Position numbers and translations under genes: made by a program
NCBI GenBank assembly: GCA_964247055.1
Contig: OZ176052.1
Coordinates: 4,278,001-4,342,000 of the forward strand
Source of the DNA: Paragordius varius
Taxonomy: Eukaryota > Nematomorpha
Reading direction: 5' to 3'
Length of the DNA stretch: 64,000 nt
Notes under the pieces: model-generated
What the model was told of the DNA's origin: nothing
Databases searched by the model: none
What the model saw: only the letters and a program-made list of their open reading frames with translations
Part shown: piece by piece, positions 25,968 to 52,447 of the stretch
Layout of the letters: the number at the start of each line of letters is the position of its first letter
Numbering within the stretch: the stretch's first letter is position 1

Positions 25968-26290
25968 TCTAATCTGAGCAGATATTTTAAACTTGGACGC
26001 AGTACAAAATTAAAACATAGTTTGCCTGTTTTTGCACCATCGTGTGGTATATTACATTTCCACAAAACATCCTAGTGAAATATATATATATTCTGATAGG
26101 AACATCAGGATTATCATGGTGCTTTTTGTTTTAACCTTTACGAGTTATTAGAGAAAGCTATTTACACTTTTGTGGTAGGTGTTCCGTTTAAAATTGCAAA
26201 AGGTGCGCAATTTTTTCAAATATTTTTTGGGGTGAAAGCTAAATGTTTTTTAAAAATTTTAAATTTTTACATTGGGCTCTTTTAAAATGG
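25968..26290. repeat. Internal copy of the 24252-24420 terminal segment
   Basis: Shares ggacgcagtacaaaattaaa, the tatattaca and gaaatatatatattctgata motifs and ttttaacctttac in the same order as 24252-24420. A third, more diverged relative of its right part lies at 28430-28640. Confidence 0.65.
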
Positions 26291-27400
26291 ACTGTTCTCT
26301 TAAAATAAACACAAAAATTCCGACATTGTGCAATAATTTTAAATATATACTAAATTTTGATACCAACTAAATATATTTTTTAAAAAATCACACTTGTAAA
26401 ATTTTTTAGCTAAATTTTGGTGAAGCGTATTATTATTGACCATGATGGAAACGATATAAACGGTTGAGATGTTATATTATGTATATAATTCGATAATGCT
26501 AATTATCAAGCAAAATTTTGACTATAATATTACTTCGTTATCCAATTTATCTTAAATAAAATATGTGTTTTTACAAAAATCCACCTAAATTTGCAAGCAA
26601 ACAAACCTTTAATTTAAAATTCTGAACCTATAGTAATGTTGAACATCATCGAATTATTTAGAAAAAGGGATTTATTATATCTTAAAGCGTTATACCGTTT
26701 CCAACGCTTTAAAATCGTTATACGCTTCAATAAAATATCTCAAATTTGTTTATGCAAAAAATAAGAAAACTAATAAAAATTAAAGTTTATGAAAAAAAAT
26801 TAAGTAATATCATACCTTCCACCTAATGATAATAGAAAAAGCAAAAACATTTAATATTCGAAAAGGTTATTTCGAAATCATATGCCATAAATAATAAATT
26901 TTATATAATATGTTACGGCAATAACAATTTTCTATATAATTTTCCGTTTGATAATTATAACAAAAAATTAACTTTCTAAACTTGATCAAACATTTATTAA
27001 AATATCATATACTAATTTTGTTAATTTTAAATTTTGAGGCACCTCTTTTTTCAGAAGCCATGAGCGAAAGAGCCATTAGCCAGAATCTTATGGTGTGGAG
27101 TTCAAGATTTATAGTTTCGCCACTCCACGAAAGGCTGCAATTCTAAGTTTTATAATAGAATCCTAGTTTTTTACAGCAATATGAACCAATTTCTACAAAT
27201 TATGGGGTTATTTTTACTCAGGGCTACATTAATTCTATAATTTTTTAATAAATAAGAGGTAATTAATATATATTTATAAAAAAAAATTATTTTTAATTTC
27301 AAAAAGCAGTACAAAAGTGGGCGCAGTACGGGCGCAGTTTTTTTCTGAAAACCCAGTACTGTACTGCGAAAAACAGCCTATCTGGTCACATTATGTTAAT

Positions 27401-27650
27401 TAATCATTAATTATTATATAATAAGGACACAACATTTTAATTTCGAAAGTCCGATTTATTCTAAATGTCATAACCAAACTGAATGAGTAATTAGCGTTTA
27501 TATAAAAAATAACGTTCGGGTTAGACGGATTTACAAACATTTGTGAGGGCTTAACATTAATGGCATAAACATTGTCTATGCTAGTGGATGGATAATTAAT
27601 ATATATTTTTGGTCGATACATCAAATTATCATAAAACTAAGTAGACTATA
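27401..27650 (-). other. Coding-like open stretch, unrecognised
   Basis: After a possible acceptor (CTACTTAG on the - strand), about 80 codons are open, with a protein-like composition (TFRINRTFEIKML near the end). It stops almost exactly at the target site of the 3.1-kb hAT-type element, so it may be an exon or element fragment cut by that insertion. The product is unknown. Confidence 0.3.
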
Positions 27651-28356
27651 ATTATTATCAAAACCCAGAGATAAACAAAACAAACAAAATATTTTTTAGA
27701 TTTTTAAAAGTATCCGATGTTTACACCTTATTAAAAGTTGATAACTAATAAACACAATTCGAATTATGTACTATTATAATGCTTTTAATTGATTCGTAAA
27801 GCTCTATATATATATATAAAGAGAAAATTTAGGGAAGGGTGCCCAACTAACGGTTCTCCGAGATAATATGTGCGGGAAATTGCATAAATTTGACTTATAA
27901 TCTTGGGAAAATATTATTTTTTTCAAAAAATCGTAAAAGGTAAAAAAATGGTGACATAAATTGTAGTTAATTTTTTTGAAATTTTATTTTATGTTTGAAA
28001 TTTAATAAAATATTATTGTCCATATATTTTTTTATTCGACCCGCGTATCTACTTGTGTTGGGTACCACTGCCATAATGGGTTTACCTTTTCTTTGTGTGA
28101 TTTAGACTTTTTGGAATGCAGCTAAATTTTTCTCAAAATACTAAAATGATATAATATATTTTTAACCATTAATATGACACACATGTTTAATTCATAGGTC
28201 ATCGATTAACTTTTACGTCCATTGTGTAACTTCTCAATTTTATGAGCTATATTGGAACGTTTTTGCACTAGAGCTATTAAACAATTATTAAAAAGTTTGT
28301 ATATATAGTTAATACTTTTTCTAAAGGTATCTCTTCATCTCATATAATTCGTAGGC

Positions 28357-28668
28357 CTAAAACTTAAAAGGCATTTGATCTATAATCCAAAATTTTCTAT
28401 TAGTTTTACTAATAATACTGCACACAAAATGGAGGGGTGGGATAAAACTATCCTGGTGAAATATATTTAGAGAAAAATGTGTCAGAATCCTCATGGTCCT
28501 TATGGTTTTGAGCTTTACGAATGGTATAAGAAAGTATTTGCTTTTCGGAACTGATAAAAGAAATGAATTTGCGCAACTTATGCCAAAATATTTTTTGGTG
28601 AAAGCCAAAAGCTCATTCCGAAAAATATTATCGAAATATAAAATATAATATAATATATTCAAAAACAA
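28357..28668 (-). repeat. Diverged relative of the 26 kb repeat segment
   Basis: The open 103-codon frame overlaps sequence that matches 26090-26240 in order (gaaatatat, catggt, tttacga, aatattttttggtgaaagc). Copies at 24.3, 26.1 and 28.5 kb therefore look like decayed members of one repeat. No recognised protein. Confidence 0.4.
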
Positions 28669-29729
28669 GTAGGCTCTTCAAATTTCCCCGCTAAAAGCGG
28701 CTACTCTTAAATAAAACATAAATGCCAAGATTAATATTTAATATATTTTAGATTGATTGTCTCAAAACTGCATACTTTTTCCATATAAAAATTTTAGTAT
28801 TTGGGATTAGTTCATGCTATTTTGAAGAATGATGGAACCGGTATGAAATCGCTTTAGGATTTTAAAACACTTGTACATAATTGGATGATGCTACCCATTT
28901 CTATCAGCTCAGATCGATTAAAATTTTTGTGCGTCTTTTACAAACCAGAGAAATCAAGTAATCTAAAATAATACTAGCTACTTTCATTCTTTGCTTGTTA
29001 AAAGTTTTAGGAATTGGATCGGAATCGGTTTTTTGTAAAGTTTGACAGACACTTACTTTATAGGCTAGGGGGCTCATAAAAATATTTATGCTAAGGGAGA
29101 GAGGAAAAAAAGTTGGAATCCGCTGCCTTAATACTTCATGTCCTTTTGGGGTAGTTTTATACCGGGGCCATATAAAGTTTAAATATCTTAAAAAATATTT
29201 TTTGGGCCAAATTTAAAAATATGCTTTATTTAGCCTATATTAATTTTTTAATCTCACTTTTCAGCCATTTTCTTTATTTATTAATCGTTAATGCAACAGC
29301 CAAATAAATGTGTAGTATGGTTGAATATATATAAATATCTCGGGAAAGCTTTTATATTTCCAGCAAATTTATATTTATTGATTTTACTCCGAATTTGGAT
29401 TCCGAATTCTGGACAGAAGTTAAAAAACTGTTTATATTCTATATCTTTTACAATGGTGTATAGAAACGTGGATAAACGTACGTATTTAATCGTTTTTCGT
29501 CTTTTTTTACCGCACGTAAACATCCATTCATGCGCTATCTTTTGACAATGTTTTGAGGATAAGCCACAAATTAAAAAGGACATAACGTTATTTTTAATAT
29601 AAAGATTTCACAAATTAAGAATTTAATAATATAAAAGTTGTAATAAATAGAATTTGAATAGAAATTAAAATATAAATATATTTATTGATGTCTGATACAA
29701 CTAAATAAAATAATTGTTTCTTTTCCAGA

Positions 29730-30180
29730 GTGATAGAACACCGTGGTTTTTTGATAATGTTTCATTTCAGAAAAAAGCCCTCAAACAGATTGAGTTGCGG
29801 CGAATAAGGAGGTAAGTAACCAATTTCGCTCCTTAGTTCACCTACCGCCGCGGCTTTGTGAATAGGGGCATTGTCGCAAACTACTAAATTTTCAGAAATT
29901 TTGGATTCCGCAAAGAAACTTCTAATCTCATCGGTTTTAATTGCGTCCTTCTTCTTTTGTGATGTAATAAATACTCATTGACAACCAATCATACATATCA
30001 ATGAAATATTTTTTTCTAAAATAAATTTAATGCGTACTTCTGTTAAATCCCTCTACAATAGGAGATTTGTTGGCGGATTTATATGGCTTTTCTTTTATCT
30101 CCGTGCGTACTCGCGGTTGTAGAATACACCTTTTTCGATAAATTTGTAAATCAGAGATTTTACAAATAGTTATTTTAGAC
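29730..30180 (-). pseudogene. Tc1/mariner-like (DDE) transposase relic
   Basis: The - strand encodes VVCDNAPIH followed by YLPPYSPQLNLFE, the second-Asp and Glu blocks of DDE transposases of the IS630/Tc1 group. Upstream, ILQPRVRTEIKEKPYKSA and a degraded central part continue to about 30180. Several stops and frame changes show it is dead. Inverted ends were not found. Confidence 0.7.
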
Positions 30181-30438
30181 TTTTTTAGATGTTCAGGTAA
30201 TTGTTTTATTAATACATTTATGGTTAATTAATAATTATTTATTCTTCGACACAATTTTTCCAAATATCAAATATATTTATATATATTAATTAATATTTGG
30301 TATTTGTATTAACTTTTGAGTTAATTTATTAAATTATTGATTTGTGATATCTTTATTTTAACAATAAAAATAATATGTCCGTTTTATTTGTGGCTAAACA
30401 AAACATCGTTCGAAGGATCCCCATGTTAAATGGATATA

Positions 30439-31074
30439 TACCATTTGAACTTCAAGAGTGTCCTTGAACACTTCAAGTTGGTCCTTGAACAATTTAAGTT
30501 GATCCTTGAACACTTCAAGTTGGTCCTGGAACAGTTCAAGTTGGTCTTGAACATTTCAAGTTGGTCCTTGAACACTTCAAGTTGGTCCTTAAAATTTATA
30601 AATTTTGATTTAACCATAATTGCATTTATTTTTATATTATTATTTATTGACCTAATTTTCTTTATTTATTATATATTTATTCATTTAAAAATAATTTTAT
30701 TGAAAAACCACTTTTTCGTTTCAAACTATTTTTTTTTCGATTGAACAAAATTTTTGACTTTTAAATGTTTTTAATGAAAAATTTTAATTAATAACCCAGA
30801 AAACTTATATATTTTTTTATTTCGTGTCAAAATCTTATAAATATCCAAAATTATTTTAAGAAATTAATAAAGTTATACGGTTTCTCACAGATTAAAAGTT
30901 GATATCTATTTAAAATTTATGTTAAATAGAAAATAGGTTAAAACAATAAAATAGATGAATTATTTACGATTTGATTGAAAAAGATAAAAACAAAACAAAA
31001 AAGTCAAAGGACCAACTTGAAATGTTCAAGGACCAACTTGAAGTGTTCAAGGACACCTTGAAGTGCAAATGGTA
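30439..31074. mobile_element. MITE family A, copy 2 (upstream of MELK)
   Basis: Starts taccatttgaacttcaagag and ends ttgaagtgcaaatggta, inverted to each other and flanked by TA. The left arm holds about seven tandem units of the type cttcaagttggtccttgaaca; the right arm holds about two in reverse orientation. The AT-rich core is shared with the other copies. Apparent open frames across the arms are read-through of the tandem units and not genes. Confidence 0.8.
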
Positions 31075-31080
31075 TAGTAA

Positions 31081-31478
31081 AACTATAAAAAAAAACACAA
31101 TCATTTAAATGAGTATATATATTAAAAGTTTCCATGTACGACTATAGAAAAGAGGGTTTCATAATTAAATTAACAAATTAACTTTCAATTGTTACAAGCC
31201 CTTGCTTTAGAAAATACCCCAAAACGTTTCACAAAATAATTAAAATAGAATGAAGTGTTAATGTAGGGAAATGCGGTTATAAAAATAGCAAGCCTCATTA
31301 CTATATCATTCTAGTATGTCGAAAGCATGCTCAATTTATTCCAGAGTTACTTTTTTTAAATCGTATCGATGGTTGTCTAGGCCCGCGTGGCTACTGTTTA
31401 TAATATTTTAAAAATATAATTGTGACACCTTGTGCATATAAAATCAGGTGGGAATTCAAATTTAAAACTCAACGCCTG
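31081..31478. other. Upstream region of MELK
   Basis: About 400 bp between a MITE and the MELK start codon. No TATA box, tRNA or repeat stands out; it should hold the 5' UTR and promoter. Confidence 0.5.
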
Positions 31479-46765
<15,287 letters not shown>

Positions 46766-46817
46766 TTATCGCATTAAGTAATACATAAACGCATTTATGC
46801 ATCCATGATTTTGAATA

Positions 46818-47100
46818 CTTTTTACACTTTTGGTTTGTTTTACTTAGTAACTAATTTTAATAACACACACAAACTAACGTTATTATTGAAACTGGCGTTA
46901 ATTAAGGATGAGAAGTAATTTTACATAATCGCTTTCTTAATTTATTTTTCCATGATCTATCCATTGTTTTTGACTCCATTTTTTACACTTTCGATGATTA
47001 GCTTAAAATAATTTTTGAATTATGTAAAATCTTAATAACACGCTTTTACATAACGCATATTATCGTTTTAACTGGCCTTAATTAAGGATGAGGAGCAAAA
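46818..47100. repeat. Imperfect tandem duplication downstream of MELK
   Basis: The block tttacactttt...cttaataacac...actggcgttaattaaggatgag at 46818-46920 recurs at 46979-47092 (taattaaggatgaggag), a period of about 165 bp. It lies within 350 bp of the MELK stop, so it may be in the 3' UTR. Confidence 0.7.
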
Positions 47101-49291
47101 TTTTTTAAAGTCACAACTGAAATTGTGCATATAAATTAGTCTAGCGTAGATTCAGCGTTAATTCGTTTTTGCTTTGCATTTATATTAGCTGATTAGTGAA
47201 GAAGAATTAAAACACTATTATTTATACAATTCTTGCTAGCCTATGTTACTCAATTTCTTAAAATGCCTTTTTTATATTATAATGCAATTACTTGGCCAAA
47301 TTTTATTTTGCTTAATTTGATTGATGTAAAACATCGTCGTTGTGTGTCCAATTTATTGATTCAAGGTTGTTTGTATATATTAACATTAAATCATTGATAT
47401 ATTTTACCATTAATACTCATAACAGTTAACTTAACTTATAAATTTCTATATGACTAGCGTATAAATTATATTTCAGATTCATGTACAAATTATCATTTTT
47501 TTACAACAATATAACTTTCTTAAAAAAATAACGAATTAATCTGTCCTCTGGTTAAATAAATTATTCAGAAATAACATTAATTTCGTATTTACACTCACTA
47601 CTCCACTACTCTTAAATTAAAAATTGTATAGTTCATTGCATTTTATACACATTGATTGTCCCTTATTATATTAATATCCAATATTAACATTGTAACATGG
47701 TATATACCTATATGTCCATTTAAAACAACTTTTTCTTATTTGCATTCATTTTTTATAGATTAATCTAATATATTCATTTTAGCAATTAAATTTATAATTG
47801 ATAAAGGACTAAAAATTTTAAACCAGGGGTGACCAACATGCGGGCCTCTGAGCTGTATGTGCGGCCCGCCAAGAATTTGGAAATCCATAATTGCAAAAAA
47901 CATGCTTAAAAAATCTTAATAAAATTAGTAAAATTGATATTTCTTAGACAATTTTTAAATTCTAGGCAAATGAAGAACGAGAAAAATTGTTATATTGCGT
48001 TTTCTTTTTGCGTTTGAAATAAATTATTTATGAATGACAATATATTTGAGTTAAACATGCTAGCGAAGCGATTTGTGTTGGACACCCCTGCCCTAAACTT
48101 AAACCGAAACTTTTATAGCGTTTGAGATGTTGATTCGATTAAGCTCTATCAAAGGAGTCGATTAATAAATAAGATTCTAAATGATTTTGTTGGATATTAA
48201 TTATTTAATAAGAGAAAAAATGCAAAATTTATGTTGCCCTGTGTTTTGTGTTGTTTATTTGGTATAAACAAGCAGATTTTTTTACATTCTTTACATAAAT
48301 TTGGTTTTTTACAAGTTTAATTTAAAATTCTTATCTTTTACCAGTGGTTCGTACTTTAAATCTCATAATACTGCATTTAGCATCGCCATCTTTGGGTGTC
48401 GAGTCTAAATTCTTATTAGCAGATATAAAGAAAAAAGCGAATTATAATTATTCTGATAAAAGTTTGTTTTGAAATAAATAATTTCATCAATATTTTAAAT
48501 CAATCTTGCTGAGCTTAAATAATTATCACATGTTACACAAGGTTAATATGTTAAACGAATTTATCGCTGATAATAATAACTTTATAGTGGCGCAGTGAAT
48601 TTATATATACTAAGGATATTATTATAAAAGTATAAAAAAATTGAATATATATACTCGTTTTGAAGATAATTAATTAATATTTAAATTTATATATATATAT
48701 ATATATAGCTTTTTGCATTTCAGATATATAAACCGATTAAAATATGGAGAAAATAGCATTTATGGTTGGTTATGGTTCGTAAAATAATTATGCGTGAAAT
48801 GTGAATTGTAATTAGCACATAATCTGAAAATAAAATATCATCCATCAAATTTAACAAAAAAAACGTAAAAAAAATTACTAGCAACTCGATACGGATTGAA
48901 ATTATCTTCGAGATATATAATTGATAACAAAATAGAATGCAAAAATTGAACATTTGGCTTAAATTATGTTATTATAAAATAAATTCAAATTTTGATTGAT
49001 TAAATAAAATATAAAAATATATATACTATATGTGTAAAACCCTCATTAGTTGATACGATACAGTTTGAATACTATGATGTGTTTAGTCTATTTAATGTTT
49101 CATATAGCATTTTTAAATATCTATTAAAAGAAAATTGGAAGAGGGGAGGGGATTGCTTTTAAGTCACCAACTATAGATATGCATATATCTATTTAGGCTT
49201 ATTAAAAGCATTATTTTTAAAGAATATCTTTGAATTAAAACAGTTATTTTCCTAACGAATCTTTTTTGCCATGGTAGTTCCAAAGAGTTTT
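47101..49291. other. Intergenic region between MELK and the XKR gene
   Basis: AT-rich, with one hAT MITE (47824-48090) and an (AT)n run near 48688-48708. No exon is supported on either strand. The two genes converge here, so it also holds both 3' ends. Confidence 0.6.
47824..48090. mobile_element. Short hAT MITE
   Basis: 267 bp with ends caggggtgaccaacatgcgg and gttggacacccctg in inverted orientation and a gcggcccgcc motif near the left end, all typical of non-autonomous hAT elements. The 8-bp flanks ttttaaac and ccctaaac match at five of eight positions, consistent with an old insertion. Confidence 0.75.
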
Positions 49292-52200
49292 TCAATTAAA
49301 ATTTTGTCGCAAAACCTTTGATTGCTTTTTATTCCGATTGGGATTGCGTGCATTATTATGGATCTTAGTACCTTTAGGCGGGTTATAATAACACGATATG
49401 AATCCTGGACCACATCCTGCGTCCGGATTCGAAGTAGTTGAAGTTGATGGTTGATTATTATTATTGGATGAAGTGTCTATATTTATACACTTTGGTCCAT
49501 CTGTTTTAAATATATGGCCGGGTTGGTGTGGAACATAATTCCTAGGGACACATCTTTGATTATTATTTTTGTTACACAAATTTCTGTCATTAACCATCAT
49601 TTCATTTTCAAAAACTCTGTCGCCATGTCCAAATACAAAATGCGGATTAAATTTTGGATCGTTATAGCATTCATCGCAATATGTAGCCTTATAATTTGTA
49701 TTTCCCCTTTCCTTATTCTGTATATGTTTGTTCCGTTTGTATTTATTATTACCGGAACCAGACGACACTAAAAAATTTTGGGTTAAGTTATGACTATCAC
49801 CACATTTAATCCCATGATCAAAAGTGTTATTATAAACTTTTGCATGATTACAACAATTTTGTGATATTATATTCTGTTCATTGAGAAACCTTCCCCCAAT
49901 TTCGTACGGATCTAACAATGGTTTTGTTAAAAAATTTGGCTGAGCGTTTGTACTTGTTCTTTTTACGCTGCGATTATAATTTTGGTGATTGGAATTAAAT
50001 TGGCAGTCATTGCAAAACAAACAGCCGTTGTTTCTTAAATTTTGATTATGGTGATGGATTATGTGGGATTGTTCGGACCCAACGCATTTACAACTATTGT
50101 GTGCCTCAATTTTTTCTTGATTGAACAATAATGGTATTGAAGGAATTAATGATTTGTATAAAATTTTGTCTCTATCTGAGGATGACACAAAATTGCTACT
50201 ATCATTGGAAGATTTAGGTCTTTTGCTAAAAGATGGTTGTTTCCATGTTGTGCGTGAATGTGCTGGATGATTTATGAATTGATTACCATTCTCCTTGGCT
50301 AGAAGATTATGTACAATATGGTGGCTATTATCATTTTTATAAGGAATTAGATCCTTGTTGGATTTTTTTACGTTGTTAATAGCACTATTATCACTAACAT
50401 AGGAGGGAGAAGTTTTAATAAATTTAGCCTTGTTATTGTTCCTGTTGTTATTAATACTACATGTATCAACGGATATCAAGGAGGGACGATTATTATGAAA
50501 AAATCTATAATACATTAAAAGCATTACAAGGCCTAGGAAAAAGAGTACGTATGAAGCCACTAACAGGAATAATTTAATTCGTAATGAGGATCCAGATCCA
50601 CCCATACGCGTAACTTTGTGAAGCCATAGAATGGACATGAATGTATTCTCCAAAAATATAAGCATATAGTAAAAAGTAAGTCGAAATTTGGAATCTCCAC
50701 CCTGTAAATTTATGTATGTGAAAGTATAAACCATGCCAATACCGATTGAATATGCCATGGATCGGAAAAAATGTAATACGGTATTATAAGATTTGAAAAT
50801 GATCCGAATATTTTGTAGGCAGTGTTTAAGTCTTTGATTAGCTATGGTTGATTTTGTTTCTCTCATGTTGGGATTAACATTATTTGAAATATTAGTTTGA
50901 TGATTTTTGTTAAGCAGACGACTATGGTCTTCCTTAAGTGATGTGGGATGTGGTTTATTTATATATATCAATAACCATATAACCATAATAAACCAATGAA
51001 ATAGGAAAAGACCAAACGCCCAAACTATTGTAGTCATTACAAAGAGCAAAAATATAATAGTTCTCGATGCAAAGAGACAGGTCGAATAAAATGATTTGAC
51101 AATGATTCCTGGCCAAGTCAGATGGGTTTCACCCAATTTTTCGGTTTCTTCTGTGCCATTTAGATGAACCTTTTTATCATATGTCGAGAGTGCCCATGCA
51201 AACCCAATCAATGAAATGCATAAAGACGCTATAAATATATATGGATCTATTATGAATAATTGTGATTTCGTTTCATTTAGGGTGGATAATGCATGCATTT
51301 TAGATGACTTTTGTAACAAATTGAACCATTCATTTGGGGAATACCACAGCCATGGTTCAATGCCTGTGTTAATACTGGATAGGGCATCTTCCTGTTTTCT
51401 ACGATACAGCAAATATTGTTGGATAAGTAAAAAAGATTTGATGATAAAGTATGGCATACATTGTAGTAATCCTTGCAATAACCTTAACAATGATAAATGA
51501 TTAAATTGTTCAATCATAAGTTTTCGGTTTCGCTTGGGTAAAAACATTTCAAAATGTCTCCAAACGATATGTAGTTGAAAAAAATGAATGATGAGCAATG
51601 GTCCAAAAAATATTAGTAAATCGTAGATGTAATGCCTAGAGGAAAGATAAAATTGTAAAATCTGTGAGTCCTTTCTTTCCAAAATTTGTAAGTTTGTGTC
51701 AGGAAATGCTCTTGAATTAGTGTGAAATACTGTGGATATACCCTGTTGTTGTGGCGTAGTATGATTCGATAAAACCTTACTTTGCCTTTCCGTATCTGTC
51801 GTGATTGCTAAATTACTATCAATATTATTTACAGCATTTGTTTCCTTTTTAATACCCTCACTCTGTTGGTCGAGGTCGTCATGATGGTTAAGGATAGGCA
51901 CCGGTTGTTGCCTATATGCTCTATCATTTAATGTTGAAAATTTGCCTTGTCGATATGCGCTTCGAGCACGTCGCAATAAAGTAGCCTGAAATCGTCGGTT
52001 ATACCATTTGAGTGATAAAATGTGACTACTAAAAATATAGGTAAAAAGAGCGATAGTAGCAGCCCAAAAACATATCATGTATGCTGTCACAGGGTTTTGA
52101 TTTTCTAGGATAGATTTAGTGCGACTCATTAAAACATTAATGGATTCTTTTTCATCCTTGAGTCTAATGAGCGTTTGAAGGATAAGTATATCAAAAATTA

Positions 52201-52447
52201 GATTACACACATAAAGTGACAAAGATATAACTGTAAAAACTAAATCACAGATGGATAGGGGACCGTGTTTAGAAGATGTTAGCGTACTTGACCCACTCAG
52301 AATAGGTAATGCTGGTTGTTTTTGATATTCACAATTTAATAGACAATTGTCTATATCAATTCTTTGACTGCTTTCATTTTGGTTGATAGGGCTTTGACCA
52401 TTTTCGGCGTAATAAGTTGGAACAGTATTTTTTGATAAAATATCCAT
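49292..52447 (-). CDS. XK-related (XKR) multi-pass membrane protein
   Basis: The XK/XKR family includes caspase-activated phospholipid scramblases and the Kell-associated XK protein; which role applies here is unknown. The 1051-residue single open frame has about ten hydrophobic segments, including residues ~63-88, 120-140, 270-295, 320-345, 395-420, 445-495 (two close segments), 562-577, 588-608 and 618-645. Family-like stretches: LLQGLLQCMPYFIIKSFLLI, SLIGFAWALSTYDK, FYYMLIFLENTFMSILWL. The start ATG at 52447 is the first after an in-frame stop. After residue ~650 comes a tail of about 400 residues, rich in Asn and His, with Cys clusters (CKC, CLFCNDC, CDECYNDPKF) near residues 785-960. Vertebrate XKRs are 350-690 residues, so the tail is unusual. 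No introns, unlike bark and MELK. XKR membership is firm; the subfamily is not assigned. Confidence 0.9.
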   Translation of the reverse strand: MDILSKNTVPTYYAENGQSPINQNESSQRIDIDNCLLNCEYQKQPALPILSGSSTLTSSKHGPLSICDLVFTVISLSLYVCNLIFDILILQTLIRLKDEKESINVLMSRTKSILENQNPVTAYMICFWAATIALFTYIFSSHILSLKWYNRRFQATLLRRARSAYRQGKFSTLNDRAYRQQPVPILNHHDDLDQQSEGIKKETNAVNNIDSNLAITTDTERQSKVLSNHTTPQQQGISTVFHTNSRAFPDTNLQILERKDSQILQFYLSSRHYIYDLLIFFGPLLIIHFFQLHIVWRHFEMFLPKRNRKLMIEQFNHLSLLRLLQGLLQCMPYFIIKSFLLIQQYLLYRRKQEDALSSINTGIEPWLWYSPNEWFNLLQKSSKMHALSTLNETKSQLFIIDPYIFIASLCISLIGFAWALSTYDKKVHLNGTEETEKLGETHLTWPGIIVKSFYSTCLFASRTIIFLLFVMTTIVWAFGLFLFHWFIMVIWLLIYINKPHPTSLKEDHSRLLNKNHQTNISNNVNPNMRETKSTIANQRLKHCLQNIRIIFKSYNTVLHFFRSMAYSIGIGMVYTFTYINLQGGDSKFRLTFYYMLIFLENTFMSILWLHKVTRMGGSGSSLRIKLFLLVASYVLFFLGLVMLLMYYRFFHNNRPSLISVDTCSINNNRNNNKAKFIKTSPSYVSDNSAINNVKKSNKDLIPYKNDNSHHIVHNLLAKENGNQFINHPAHSRTTWKQPSFSKRPKSSNDSSNFVSSSDRDKILYKSLIPSIPLLFNQEKIEAHNSCKCVGSEQSHIIHHHNQNLRNNGCLFCNDCQFNSNHQNYNRSVKRTSTNAQPNFLTKPLLDPYEIGGRFLNEQNIISQNCCNHAKVYNNTFDHGIKCGDSHNLTQNFLVSSGSGNNKYKRNKHIQNKERGNTNYKATYCDECYNDPKFNPHFVFGHGDRVFENEMMVNDRNLCNKNNNQRCVPRNYVPHQPGHIFKTDGPKCINIDTSSNNNNQPSTSTTSNPDAGCGPGFISCYYNPPKGTKIHNNARNPNRNKKQSKVLRQNFN

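Larger units (their letters stand above)
24245..27393. mobile_element. hAT-type element with 15-bp terminal inverted repeats
   Basis: The ends are taatgtgaccagata and its exact complement tatctggtcacatta. The 8-bp duplication tgttaatt flanks both sides (24237-24244 and 27394-27401). Subterminal gcagtac/cgcagt motifs repeat several times near the right end (27305-27370), as transposase-binding sites do. The terminal 180 bp recurs as a diverged direct copy at about 25968-26160. An unrecognised open frame (24403-24693, - strand) lies inside, and a smaller hAT MITE is nested at 25177-25852. The 8-bp duplication and end structure support hAT; no transposase motif was recognised. Confidence 0.8.

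Noticed and set aside
29281-29583. 100-codon - strand frame (and an 84-codon + strand frame)
   Set aside because: Both strands are open, and no motif, splice context or link to the nearby transposase relic could be shown.
30426-30744. Open frames with DQLEVFK/NLKCSRT-type repeats on both strands (also at 38035-38277)
   Set aside because: They are translations of the 21-bp tandem units in the MITE arms.
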